From Bacillus sp. sid0103 (GTDB taxonomy: Bacteria; Bacillota; Bacilli; Bacillales_B; DSM-18226), in contig NZ_JAHUWN010000002.1 in assembly GCF_019219025.1 (NCBI RefSeq), positions 1-64,000 on the forward strand: 64,000 bases of DNA, written 5' to 3'. Position 1 is the stretch's first letter. Each line of letters starts with the position of its first letter. Both the position numbers and the translations under genes were made by a program. Shown piece by piece: positions 17,158 to 26,221 of the stretch. Under the pieces are notes generated by a model. That model saw only the letters and a list, made by a program, of their open reading frames with translations. It searched no databases and had not been told where the DNA came from.

Positions 17158-18393
17158 ATGGTTATCATAAAAATTCTGTATCTGATACATCAATTCTTCC
17201 CGGAGACATATACAGGTACTGAAAACTTCTTGTTAAATCTTTCCGGACAGGTAAAGACTAACGGGTATGACGTAAAAGTAATTACCTATAGTTTCCAACC
17301 CGACTCCTATTTTGAACACACTTATGGGAATATAATGTACAAGGAGTTTCAATATAATGATATCCCTATTATTGCCTTTAAACATATTAACGATCCAGGT
17401 CCTCAAATTCTTTATCAATCCTTAGAAGATTCCTATATAACAGACTTTGCAAACATGATCTTTCAAAAAGAACAGCCAGATATCGTTCATGTTGCCCATC
17501 TAATACGGATGGGAGAATTTTTATCGGTTGCGATGAAAATGAACATCCCTTATTTTATTACACTTACCGATTTCTTCTTTATGTGTCCTAAAGGTATTTT
17601 TATGTCAGGCAAGGGGGCTCCTTGCTCGGGGGCTAAACAAGGGGATTCCTGCAAAACCTTATGCCCAGAGATTGATAATGAATTTGTCAAATACCGGTAC
17701 AACCAAGCGAAAAATTTCCTATTATCCGCTAAAAAGGTGATTGCCCCATCCATCTTTTTAGCAAGAATGTTCCAAGAGGAATTTCCTGAATTGGACATTA
17801 AAATTATTAATTACGGAATTAATCCAGAAAAATTCACTAGAAATGAAACCCTTTATACTAATGGCCAAAGATTAACATTTTGCTATGCAGGAAGCCATAA
17901 TTATCATAAAGGGGTGCATGTTTTAATAAAAGCCTTCTTACATCCCCGTGTTAAGAAGGCTAATTTAAAAATCTATGGCTCTGGGAATGTTGAATCCTAT
18001 AATAATATACTTAAAAAAGCAGCTCTGAAAAATAGCAATATTCAATTTTGTGGCATATATGATGAAAAAGATGTTGGGAAAATTTTTAGTGAGGTAGACG
18101 TACTTATTGTACCTTCAATCTGGCATGAAAATTGTCCGTTTGTCATTTACGAAGCATTAGCTTGTGGAGTGCCAGTAATCGCTTCGGATGTTGGAGGCAT
18201 TACAGAAATAATTGACCATGGCCGGAATGGGTTTACCTTTCCAAGAGGAGATTCAGAGGGCCTTGCAAAGGTAATTAGAAAGCTGAAGAAAGAACCAGAG
18301 CTGTTAAATGTAATAAAGGACAATTTAAAAAATGAGAAGATTACAACCGTTCAGGATGAAGCTAATGAATATTTAAATCTCTATCATTCTTAA
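17158..18393 (+). CDS. Family 4 glycosyltransferase
   Basis: A 411-residue GT-B enzyme. The N-terminal domain has ILYLIHQFFPETYTGTE, typical of GT4. The C-terminal nucleotide-sugar half has YAGSHNYHKGVHVLI and the E-x7-E motif region VPSIWHENCPFVIYEALACG, then PVIASDVGGITEII. A Cys cluster (CPKGIFMSGKGAPC...CKTLC) lies near 140-165. The ribosome binding site before ATG at 17158 is poor (AAAGGAT directly abutting), so the start is uncertain. Co-transcribed with the GT61 gene upstream. Confidence 0.8.
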   Translation: MVIIKILYLIHQFFPETYTGTENFLLNLSGQVKTNGYDVKVITYSFQPDSYFEHTYGNIMYKEFQYNDIPIIAFKHINDPGPQILYQSLEDSYITDFANMIFQKEQPDIVHVAHLIRMGEFLSVAMKMNIPYFITLTDFFFMCPKGIFMSGKGAPCSGAKQGDSCKTLCPEIDNEFVKYRYNQAKNFLLSAKKVIAPSIFLARMFQEEFPELDIKIINYGINPEKFTRNETLYTNGQRLTFCYAGSHNYHKGVHVLIKAFLHPRVKKANLKIYGSGNVESYNNILKKAALKNSNIQFCGIYDEKDVGKIFSEVDVLIVPSIWHENCPFVIYEALACGVPVIASDVGGITEIIDHGRNGFTFPRGDSEGLAKVIRKLKKEPELLNVIKDNLKNEKITTVQDEANEYLNLYHS

Positions 18394-18417
18394 AAGATTA
18401 ATATTCTTTCAATATTA

Positions 18418-18475
18418 GATGCGCATGAATAAATTCATGCGCCTTTCACATTCTTGTCAGTGAGTTTCATCACCG
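18418..18475 (-). mobile_element. Possible second, strongly degenerate group II intron tail
   Basis: On the minus strand AGCGGTGATGAAACTCAC, then CAAGAATGTGAAAGG, leads into a hairpin GCGCATGA / TCATGCGC (18421-18442). The hairpin and the preceding GTGAnAGG are nearly identical to the 15.6 kb element in order and orientation; domain V itself is barely recognisable. It could instead be a plain hairpin after the GT4 gene. Confidence 0.3.
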
Positions 18476-18494
18476 CTTAAGGATACAGATTCAC

Positions 18495-19271
18495 TCAAGG
18501 AGTTATTTTCAATCTTTCTTGATGGATAAACTCTTTTAGAGCTGCTAGAACATCTTCCTTTGAATATAGGTATCCATTCGCTCCACTAAAAACGGAAAAA
18601 TATTTACTTTTTACGTTATAAGTTATAGATGCCCTTTCGGTTATATTTTGAAAATCCATATTAAGGCATTCCTTTGCTACGAATTGGGCAGAAAGGGGTT
18701 CAGTTGAAATGTTCAGTAATTTAATTTGATTTTCTTCCGCAGTCCTAATGTCCTTTGAAAGATTTTCTAAATTATAAAATTGATAGGTGCTATCTTTATG
18801 AGTCCAATGCAGACAGTGATGATGAATGAGATCATATATAAAGTTTTTCTTCAGACCTCTCCCAAACAATGCTGGTAACCGGACAATTAAATGCTGATCA
18901 AATTTATCCTCCACAAATTCCTCAAGGTACCTCCTGTGCTTTCCATATGGATGTAAACCTTCCATTGAAACAGTGGATGCTTCATCAACTTCTAGCGGAT
19001 TATGGTACACATCGAATGTGGAAATTAAAATAAACTTATCTGCTTTAATAGACTGCAGATTTGCTATCAAATATTTTATATTTTGAAGATCCTTTTCTGG
19101 ATCCTGATTTGCTTTCCATTTTAGACCCGGGGCACCCGCGCATATGAGATAGTCAAATTTTTCGCCTTGAATATCTGTTATATTTTTAGAGTTATATAGA
19201 GTATCGAATTGCATTTTCCCTGAAAGGATCCCGCCTACTAATCCTGTGTAGCCAATCAATCCCCTAACCAA
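18495..19271 (-). CDS. NAD-dependent epimerase/reductase-like SDR protein
   Basis: A 258-residue extended-SDR-like protein: GYTGLVGG (7-14) as the nucleotide-binding loop, LISTFDVYHNP, and HPYGKHRRYLEEF at the active site. In this Tyr-x3-Lys position the residue four after Tyr is Arg, not Lys, so chemistry may differ. Shorter than epimerases (about 310-330); nearer to reductases of the RmlD type. TTG start with AAAGGATG. Third gene of a cassette with a GT2 and an FAD oxidoreductase; presumably makes or modifies the transferred sugar (inference). Confidence 0.6.
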   Translation of the reverse strand: MVRGLIGYTGLVGGILSGKMQFDTLYNSKNITDIQGEKFDYLICAGAPGLKWKANQDPEKDLQNIKYLIANLQSIKADKFILISTFDVYHNPLEVDEASTVSMEGLHPYGKHRRYLEEFVEDKFDQHLIVRLPALFGRGLKKNFIYDLIHHHCLHWTHKDSTYQFYNLENLSKDIRTAEENQIKLLNISTEPLSAQFVAKECLNMDFQNITERASITYNVKSKYFSVFSGANGYLYSKEDVLAALKEFIHQERLKITP

Positions 19272-19287
19272 AATATCACATCCTTTG

Positions 19288-20187
19288 TCATTGCTTAATA
19301 TGAAAGATTTGATCTTTTTCTTTATAGACTTTAATCTGTTTTATTTGATAGGTAGATTGATATTGATTCCGTAACAGTAAGGAAATATACATAATATTAA
19401 TAAACAGGAACAATAAAAAGCCCAAAATAATAAATAAATCAGAACCGTACGTTACAGTAAAGTAAACGAACGGTATAAGGAATAGGCACAGAGCAAATAA
19501 AAAATATCTAAATTTAAAATAGAGTAATTTAAAATAAAGAGCATTTAAAATACCACCTTTACTAAGATGAGGCATTTTTTTATTGTTTATTGGGGTATAC
19601 GTGATGGCCGAAAACGGATAACCCGTCAAGGTGTACAAGGAATTTCTAAAAAGAATTTTATTAATCTTTTTACTTTCTATAAAGGACAGAATGTAATTAA
19701 TTGCCCTTCTTGAAATGACTTTTACCGTTCCGCTTGGTAAGTTTTTCGGAAAATGAATAAGTCTGTCAACCAACATATTAGAAACAGAGCGCAATAGACT
19801 TTTTTCCTTTGATTGTGCACAGACGATATCATAGCCTGATTTTGCTCGCTTTAACATATCCTCAAGTAAAGTATATGGATAATTCCAGTGAACAGAGTCA
19901 ACTTCAAAAACATAATCCCCCATGGCTTTTTCTAATCCTGCAACCATTCCATGTTCCAATCCATGTCGGTAAGCTAAATCCAAAATAATAAAATGGCTGT
20001 TAAGATTACTAGCTTCTCTTTCTATTAAAGACTGAGTCCTTTCATCTATTGAATCATTAACTAGGATGATCTCATAATTCGCAAAGGTTTGTTTTACATA
20101 GGAAGTGATTGTCCTTAAAAAAGGTGAAATTAAACTCCTATCTTCATCACCAATATAAACAGCAAAAGAAACGAAGGTTTGAATCAT
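19288..20187 (-). CDS. Membrane-anchored family 2 glycosyltransferase (polyprenyl-phosphate type)
   Basis: A 299-residue protein. The N-terminal GT2 domain (YEIILVNDSIDERT; GLEHGMVAGLEKAMGDYVFEVD) is followed by two hydrophobic helices at about 230-275, the layout of DPM1/GtrB-type enzymes that load a sugar on undecaprenyl phosphate. The acidic motif EVDSVHW deviates from the usual DADLQ. Its start overlaps the stop of the FAD oxidoreductase gene by four bases (ATGA), so the two are coupled. Confidence 0.75.
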   Translation of the reverse strand: MIQTFVSFAVYIGDEDRSLISPFLRTITSYVKQTFANYEIILVNDSIDERTQSLIEREASNLNSHFIILDLAYRHGLEHGMVAGLEKAMGDYVFEVDSVHWNYPYTLLEDMLKRAKSGYDIVCAQSKEKSLLRSVSNMLVDRLIHFPKNLPSGTVKVISRRAINYILSFIESKKINKILFRNSLYTLTGYPFSAITYTPINNKKMPHLSKGGILNALYFKLLYFKFRYFLFALCLFLIPFVYFTVTYGSDLFIILGFLLFLFINIMYISLLLRNQYQSTYQIKQIKVYKEKDQIFHIKQ

Positions 20188-21308
20188 TCCAGCACCTCCT
20201 CTAAATCATAGATGGTATTTACCTTACCCGATAGGACGGTCATGAAAAATGGGGTTTCACTATTGGTTTGGATAAGCGTAGGTCTTGCATCATCAACCTC
20301 AGAACTGGAGGTGATGGTTTTAACAGCAAACAAGGATTGTTCAAAAGAAAAGTCAATTTGTTCATTAAAATATATTTTTGCCTGCTGTTTCATATATGAC
20401 CAGGCACTCAAAGGCCGAACAGGGCAATCATTACAATTTTTCAAGTCAGAAGGGGTACAATCTTTTCGGAAATCCTGGCACTTAAATGTAGGCAATGGTT
20501 CATTGGAAGGACAATGCGGTGTGTAATTGACGGAGGATAAGGAATGAAAGCCCGTTAATCCAAAAGGCATCAAGGAAAGAAAAGGTCCATCCATGATGGT
20601 TAACCCAACATTTTCTAGAAAACGATTGGGCTGAACAAGGATCATCTCGCATAATTCATATTTTAGTGGAATCGGAGATAAGTTGAATTTATCCAAAATA
20701 CTATTCGTGGAAGCATAGGTGGCATTAATGACGGCAGGGGTTGTGATAGAAGTATCATCATTAAACGAAAGTTTATACTGGTTATGGATAATCTCTACCG
20801 CAATTAAGTTCAATTTTAAAAAAATGGATACATTCTTTAAGTGTTGTAGTTGTTCTATAAGCCAATTTCTTATCTTGTCCGCATCAAATGAAAATTCATC
20901 TGTTTCAAAAGCGGCTTCCACTCGGTTTTTATTAAAATGGAGACCGGGGTCTATACTCTTTAAAGGAATATCAATATAATCACAGAACTTTTCAAATTGG
21001 TTTGGACTTACTAAAGAATGATTTTTGGATATCCCATAAATCTTTGTAAACTTATTATTTACCGCAAATGAAAAATCGTTACAAAACCTTTTGTAGTTAA
21101 TAGAAGATCTTAAAGCTGTAGATATACTTCTTGGGTAATGATATCCTTTATGAATCCTTGCTTGATTAACATAACTGGCCCTTTTAAAAGGAGATTCTTC
21201 AATATCGATTAAGGCTACATGAAGGTTCTTTTTAGCCAATAAAATGGCAGCATACATTCCAAATATTCCTGCGCCAAATATGACATAATCAAATTTCTTG
21301 GTGCTCAT
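20184..21308 (-). CDS. FAD-dependent oxidoreductase (DAO family)
   Basis: A 374-residue flavoprotein: FGAGIFGMYAAILLA (about 11-25) is the FAD-binding dinucleotide fold, followed by an acidic strand end (LIDIEE). The C-terminal VLSGKVNTIYDLEE is typical for the family. A Cys cluster (CPSNEP, KCQDF, DCTPSD, NCNDCPVRP) lies at about 275-310 and could bind metal. First gene of a three-gene operon with a GT2 and an SDR protein. It probably oxidises a sugar or amino-sugar intermediate, but substrate is unknown. Confidence 0.7.
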   Translation of the reverse strand: MSTKKFDYVIFGAGIFGMYAAILLAKKNLHVALIDIEESPFKRASYVNQARIHKGYHYPRSISTALRSSINYKRFCNDFSFAVNNKFTKIYGISKNHSLVSPNQFEKFCDYIDIPLKSIDPGLHFNKNRVEAAFETDEFSFDADKIRNWLIEQLQHLKNVSIFLKLNLIAVEIIHNQYKLSFNDDTSITTPAVINATYASTNSILDKFNLSPIPLKYELCEMILVQPNRFLENVGLTIMDGPFLSLMPFGLTGFHSLSSVNYTPHCPSNEPLPTFKCQDFRKDCTPSDLKNCNDCPVRPLSAWSYMKQQAKIYFNEQIDFSFEQSLFAVKTITSSSEVDDARPTLIQTNSETPFFMTVLSGKVNTIYDLEEVLE

Positions 21309-21395
21309 TTATTCTCCCCTTATATTCATATTTAGTGCCTGACTACAGCATTATTTCACTTTTCTTGTTTGAAAAGTTTTTAGATTTATAAAGTT

Positions 21396-22082
21396 CTAAC
21401 GTTCATTTATAAGCTTTAACATGGCCTCCTTATTCCCACTTGCCTGAATATATCTCCCCAATAGATTCCTATTAGCATCAGGGTTCGGAGCGTTACTCCA
21501 GTCCGTTCTCGGATGCCATAAGTGAATGACCTCATTTTCTAGTTTTATATATGTTCCACATAGTGTTTCCAAAGCATGTACAAAAGCGTCGTCGTCACCG
21601 CCCCAACCAACAAACCTTTCATCATAACCGCCAGCAGCTATGAAAGTCTTACGCCTCATAACCATCAGTTTTCCAGCGAAGCGTTCATAATAATTATCAA
21701 TATAGTAATCATCTAAATAAGTATTTAGCGGCCAGTTTGGTTCTGTCTCCAGCAATCTGTTTGTATTATCCGGTGATAAATTAACCACACCCCGAAAAGG
21801 AATAACCCATGGATAATTGTCTAATAACTTAACAGCTTCATCTATAATTGCCGGGTTATAAATAACATCACCGTCTGCTAGAACGAGAATTTCCCTTGTC
21901 GCATTTTTGGCAGCAGTATTAAATGCTTGAGATCTATTAAAAAGACCACCTGATGCTAAACCACCAATACATAATTCAGCCTCCGTCATGGAAGCTTCGT
22001 AATATTTTTTTATCCAGTTAAAAGTAATATCTCTTGGACCGTTATCAGGTTTATAAGGTATGAGAATAGATATATTTTTCAT
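21396..22082 (-). CDS. Glycosyltransferase with galactosyltransferase-type C-terminal region (GT2/GT7-like)
   Basis: About 228 residues. ISILIPYKPD opens the GT-A fold, LADGDVIYNP is the DxD motif, and FVGWGGDDDAFVHALE is the signature of the GT7/GT27 C-terminal region. The start is placed at 22082 because GGAGAA stands 8 bases before that ATG; the in-frame ATG at 22088 is too close. Single gene in this orientation, upstream of the FAD-GT2-SDR cassette by about 90 bases and possibly transcribed with it. Confidence 0.75.
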   Translation of the reverse strand: MKNISILIPYKPDNGPRDITFNWIKKYYEASMTEAELCIGGLASGGLFNRSQAFNTAAKNATREILVLADGDVIYNPAIIDEAVKLLDNYPWVIPFRGVVNLSPDNTNRLLETEPNWPLNTYLDDYYIDNYYERFAGKLMVMRRKTFIAAGGYDERFVGWGGDDDAFVHALETLCGTYIKLENEVIHLWHPRTDWSNAPNPDANRNLLGRYIQASGNKEAMLKLINER

Positions 22083-22292
22083 TGCCATTTCTCCTTATCA
22101 CTTATTCCTACCCATCACATAAGATATTTTATTAAAAGGCTGTACAGTCTGTGACTATTTTCTATTATTTGGGTTTATGACCAATATTTTCAATAAAGAA
22201 GCATACATATAAGAAACAAGGTTTTTAGGGGCGATCTATATTTGAAGAATAATGCGGCAGACTTAACACGAATCCTTGATAGACGGGCTAAA

Positions 22293-22383
22293 GTTATTTG
22301 GTTTTATTAAAGTAGAAATCAGTAGATAACATTACCATTAACCTACCAAAGTTTACAGCTTTCTTGAGAAATATAAGAATCTA
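22293..22383 (+). pseudogene. Remnant of a GT61 gene (duplicate of the 11.2 kb gene)
   Basis: LKLFGFIKVEI is followed directly by DNITINLPKFTAFLRNIRI and a stop. These match LKPYGFIKVEA and the end of the 11.2 kb gene (DNITITPRKFAAYLRNLK), with everything between deleted. The shared terminator hairpin and galE follow, as in the intact locus. Confidence 0.7.
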
Positions 22384-22385
22384 AA

Positions 22386-22415
22386 AAAACTATCCACTTT
22401 ATCGTGGATAGTTTT
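22386..22415. terminator. Terminator before galE copy 2
   Basis: Perfect 12-base stem AAAACTATCCAC / GTGGATAGTTTT with a 6-base loop and T-tract; counterpart of the hairpin at 12248. Confidence 0.75.
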
Positions 22416-23406
22416 TTTGATGGTACCCCTTAGGATGCTGTTGATGCCAATTCCATGCTGTTTCAATCGTCGTTTTTATATCATATTTTGGTGCCCAGCC
22501 TAGTTCATTCTTTATCTTTTGTGATGTGGCCACTAATTGAGGAGGATCGCCCGGTCTTCGTGGTTTAATTTTGACTGTGGCCTCAGCCCCGGTAATTTGC
22601 TCACATAGTTTAATCATTTCTAAAACAGAAACACCTTTTTCAGTCCCTAAATTGAAGATTTCTGCTATCTTTTTTTCCTGGTTTTGCAGTAAATACTCCA
22701 ATGCAAGGATATGACCGGCTGATAAATCTGTTACGTGTATATAGTCGCGAATGCATGTGCCATCTGGAGTCTCATAATCATTACCGAGAATTTCGATTTC
22801 GGGGATTTTCCCTTGTAAATGTCTTAAAATATTGGGTATTAAATGCGTTTCAGGTTCATGGTCTTCCCCTATTTCACCAGAAATATGGGCTCCGGCTACA
22901 TTAAAATAACGGAGGGCAATATAATGAAATTCATGGCTTTTTGAGATACTGTTTAAAATTGTTTCAATCATTAATTTTGATTTCCCATAAGGATTAATGG
23001 GGTTAGTCGGCATTTTTTCATGAATTATTGCTTCGTGAGGAATTCCATATGTTGCGAATGTCGAGGAAAAGATAAAGTTCGTTATATTGTGTTCAATCAT
23101 TTTTTGAAGCAAATTAACGGTATTTGCAACATTATCTTGATAGTATTTGAGAGGATCACGTACTGATTCACCTACGAGACAACTTCCCGCAAAATGCATA
23201 ACCGATTCAACGGAAAAGGTTTTAAATATATTTTCGAGTAGAATCGAATCTCTCACATCACCGAAAATAAATGTTGCCCTTTTATCAACAGCCTCTAGAT
23301 GTCCGGTTGATAAATTATCTAACACTAAAACCGAATACCCTTTATCAGCAAGATCCCGGACTACATGACTGCCAATATAATCGGCTCCACCTGTAACTAA
23401 AATCAT
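22399..23406 (-). CDS. galE: UDP-glucose 4-epimerase copy 2, altered NAD motif
   Basis: A full-length 335-residue paralog of the 12.3 kb GalE with the same SSTFATYG and Tyr140/Lys144 (NPYGKSK). The NAD-binding loop reads TGGADYIGSH: the second glycine of GxxGxxG at position 9 is Asp (codon GAT instead of GGT). That change would be expected to hurt NAD binding, so the protein may be inactive although the frame is open. Neighbouring genes of this copy of the locus are broken, which supports loss of function. Confidence 0.75.
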   Translation of the reverse strand: MILVTGGADYIGSHVVRDLADKGYSVLVLDNLSTGHLEAVDKRATFIFGDVRDSILLENIFKTFSVESVMHFAGSCLVGESVRDPLKYYQDNVANTVNLLQKMIEHNITNFIFSSTFATYGIPHEAIIHEKMPTNPINPYGKSKLMIETILNSISKSHEFHYIALRYFNVAGAHISGEIGEDHEPETHLIPNILRHLQGKIPEIEILGNDYETPDGTCIRDYIHVTDLSAGHILALEYLLQNQEKKIAEIFNLGTEKGVSVLEMIKLCEQITGAEATVKIKPRRPGDPPQLVATSQKIKNELGWAPKYDIKTTIETAWNWHQQHPKGYHQKNYPR

Positions 23407-23599
23407 CTTTTATTCACTTCCTTTGTTTTATACAACCACTTGTAATTTATCCCTTTAAATATTTGTTGTTTCAGCAAATGATCCTGATAATCATTCCCAT
23501 AAATCCATGTTCGTTTTCCTTTGTAAAAGCTTTAACACATTGGAAATCAAGTGAATTTCAGTTTCCTTCAGCCACCACAAGATTCATTTTTTGGTGGTC

Positions 23600-23857
23600 G
23601 GATATCTTAGATTCCTATACCGATGACCGCTTAAAGGTAAAAAAAACAAGGGTCCGCAAATGCTTTAACTATCGGAATCTGTCAAGCAAATGGAAAGTAG
23701 ATTGCTATTCATGATGGTGACGACCGCAGCATGCCGACAAGACTGGAGGAACAATTAAATTTGTTAAGAAAAAAAAGAGCTAGTTGGGCCGGTTCATTCA
23801 TTTCCTGCATACCTGCGGGTCAAGACCTCGACAAAGAAAGAAAGCTGCAGAAGTAAG
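23600..23857 (+). pseudogene. Remnant of a GT2 glycosyltransferase
   Basis: ILDSYTDDRLKV, then after a frameshift ANALTIGICQANGK, an in-frame TAG, IAIHDGDDRSMPTRLEEQ and SFISCIPAG follow the GT2 core at 8521 (ILDNITDERVQI ... IAIHDADDISVPNRLERQ ... IKCIPGD). The gene lacks its start and its last half and has at least one frameshift and one stop. Confidence 0.7.
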
Positions 23858-23862
23858 GGAGC

Positions 23863-24213
23863 TGTAAAAACGAAAAGCAAGCTGAAGATTCCGTTGTTGC
23901 GAAAAAGAGTAACCCTGTGTCCTTTCGTCAGGCTTTGTTAATTGAATTGCTCAACCCAAAAACGGCTCTTTTTTTCTTAGCCTTTTTGCCGCAGTTCGTC
24001 CGTATTGATGTGGCGCTAGTCGTCTTTCAATTATTGGTTGGTGCTTGGTCTAACGTTCGTGCTAATGAGTATTTTGTACACGACAATTTTTCGCATTTTT
24101 GACAAGCTCGATTGGTGGAAAAATTTTTTCAAATAAGAAAAGCAGGTTCGCGCATTGCAGGGAAAAGTGGTAGGAACGATTTATATCGGCCTTGGCTTAC
24201 AGCTTGTCCTTTA
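23863..24213 (+). pseudogene. Remnant of a LysE-family exporter gene
   Basis: SFRQALLIELLNPKTALFF and FLPQFV are identical or nearly so to the 1.4 kb exporter. After frameshifts the end LQGKVVGTIYIGLGLQLVL is again readable. The first 90 residues are missing. Confidence 0.75.
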
Positions 24214-24321
24214 AAGTCAAAAATAGGATGCCACTAGTCATTGGCGTTTGAGCTGGACAATTCTCAAAGTCCAATGATATAAATTCTAACAATATAAAAA
24301 AGAGAATACCGATGCTTTTTT

Positions 24322-25223
24322 TTAGTGATTGGAAACTCTCAAGTAATGGAACCCTAGTTTCTCCCCCTTCTCTTTATCAATACTATTTTTCCCGTCAAAT
24401 ATAAACGGTTTATTCATTAAAAGCTTCAAGCTCTCCCAATGCAAATTCCGGTAATTCTCCCAGACCGTACAGAGGATAACGGCATCAGCATCCGCTACAG
24501 TTTCTTCGACAGTTTGGAATTGGCGGGCTGTTAATTTTACAATCGAATTATGAGCCCTAATATTTGGCCGTTCTTCTATTAATTTATCAATCAGAATCAG
24601 ACCTGGCGATTGCATATCATCCATGTTCTCTTTAAAGGATAAACCGAGGACGGCAATCCTCTTATTTTTCAAATTACTACCGAGTGCCTGTTTGATTTTT
24701 TTAAAAAAATAAACAGACTGTTCGGCAATGACTTTAAATACCGCTTCAAGAATAGATAAGGGATTTCCATGTTCTATAGCCGTTTGAATTAAAGCTTTCA
24801 CATCCTTCGAAAAACAGGAGCCTTCATAGCCCATTCCGGCTTTTAAGAAATGGGCGCCAATCCGGTAATCGAGCCCAATTCCGTTTGATACATCATTCAC
24901 GTTAATGGAAAGTTTTTCACAAACCCTGGCTAATTCATTTATATAGGAAATTTTCGAAGCGAGGAAAGAATTGGCCGCATACTTGATCATTTCAAAGGCT
25001 TTTGGGTACGTTTCGACGATTGTACAGTGGTAGTCTTGATCATTCTCATTTATAGCCGTTTCGGTTTCTCTTGTAAAAATAATATTTTTGGCTTGGATAT
25101 GATTTTTTATGAGGTCCTCAAGTCCAGGTTCATAGATATGTAGTTTACCAGCTTGCAAAGTCAGGATTTTGCACTCATCAAGGTCAAGACCGGTTGTCGT
25201 CCCAACATAACATGTACCGACAA
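24322..25223 (-). pseudogene. ugd: UDP-glucose 6-dehydrogenase copy 2, truncated
   Basis: Similarity to the 13.3 kb Ugd runs the whole length, but three lesions are visible. The N terminus has a stop (VKI*IVGTCYVGTTTG) and a small deletion. About 110 residues covering the rest of the NAD domain are deleted between TAINEND and QDYHCTIVET. The catalytic-Cys motif reads GYEGSCFSKDV instead of GYGGSCFPKDV. The open 278-codon frame from 25158 lacks an NAD-binding domain and cannot be a working enzyme. Confidence 0.8.
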
Positions 25224-25235
25224 TTTAGATTTTCA

Positions 25236-26060
25236 CTACCGCTGTTCCCCCCTTGGTCTTGGCCCACAAATATAATTGATAAGATCTACATATTCTGACG
25301 TTTTGGCAATATCAAACCTTCTTCCTTCAATTTCCAAACCATAGCTAGTATAGTCTTTTGCCATCTCTTTAATCGCATCCGTTAATTGAATTTCGTTTCC
25401 AACTCCTGGCTTTAAGTTTTTAAGGTATTGAAAGATGGTTGATTCAAAAATATAGCGTCCAATCACTGCCAAATCGGATGGCGGGGATTCCTGGGGCTTT
25501 TCCACAATGTCTTTAATAGTATATTCATGCTCTCTTAATGGTTCTGGTTGAATCACTCCATAGTTCTTTAATAAGGAAGATTCCATTTTTTTCACGCCAA
25601 CAACATTTCCCGTGTATTCCGTAAACATATCAATTAATTGCTTTAACGGTTCTTTTTTTTCCGAGAGAATAATCTCATCAGGAAGCATGACAGCAAAAGG
25701 CTCATTCCCAACAAAATGCTTACCAAGAAGGATAGCATCCCCTAAGCCGCGTGCATAGGACTGCCTCACATACTGAAAATGCACATCTGGCAGGGTGATT
25801 TCTTGTAATAAATGCTTCTTATCCTTTTCTTCTAGGTAAGTTTCTAATTCCACTGAACGGTCGTAGTAATCCAGAATCATATTCTTTGAGCGTGCCACGA
25901 TGATTAAAATTTGCTCAATTCCTGAATTGATCGCTTCCTCAACTAAATAATCGATCGCTGGTCTGCCGCATATTGGCAGCATCTCTTTCGGCAAAACCTT
26001 TGTGATCGGTAAGGTTCTTGTTCCGTATCCAGCCGCAGGAATAATTGCCTTTCTTACCAT
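25236..26060 (-). CDS. gtaB: UTP-glucose-1-phosphate uridylyltransferase (copy 2)
   Basis: A 274-residue intact GtaB, nearly identical to the 14.6 kb copy. PAAGYGTRTLPITKVLPK, IVEKPQESPP and EIQLTDAIKEM are all kept, and it has the same AGGAGGGA site. It is the only gene of the duplicated block without visible damage, so it may still supply UDP-glucose. Confidence 0.9.
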   Translation of the reverse strand: MVRKAIIPAAGYGTRTLPITKVLPKEMLPICGRPAIDYLVEEAINSGIEQILIIVARSKNMILDYYDRSVELETYLEEKDKKHLLQEITLPDVHFQYVRQSYARGLGDAILLGKHFVGNEPFAVMLPDEIILSEKKEPLKQLIDMFTEYTGNVVGVKKMESSLLKNYGVIQPEPLREHEYTIKDIVEKPQESPPSDLAVIGRYIFESTIFQYLKNLKPGVGNEIQLTDAIKEMAKDYTSYGLEIEGRRFDIAKTSEYVDLINYICGPRPRGEQR

Positions 26061-26190
26061 ATACTTCCCTCCTTACGAATTAGTATTAATCTATTCCTTG
26101 AAGTATTGGGAGGAAGATTGTCCAAATCAGAAAGGGCAATAAAATGGGTATTTGGACGAGGGGGTGGCGATGTTAGGCGGCGTTTCAGCA

Positions 26191-26221
26191 AAAAACTTAT
26201 CAAAAGTTTGATAAGTTTTTT
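26191..26221. terminator. Terminator-like hairpin
   Basis: AAAAACTTATCAAA / TTTGATAAGTTTTT, perfect 14-base stem with a 3-base loop and T-run on the plus strand. No gene upstream on the plus strand would use it, so its role is unclear. Confidence 0.6.

Larger units (their letters stand above)
23407..24321. other. Stretch of gene debris between galE copy 2 and ugd copy 2
   Basis: No intact gene. It contains a GT2 fragment (23600-23857) and a LysE fragment (23863-24213), both on the plus strand, listed separately. The first 190 bases and the last 100 bases show nothing I can identify. Confidence 0.6.

Noticed and set aside
24322..25158. Treating the 278-codon frame as a short but functional UDP-glucose dehydrogenase
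   Set aside because: It lacks most of the NAD-binding domain and has changes in the catalytic-Cys motif; comparison with the intact copy shows a deletion, so it is a pseudogene.
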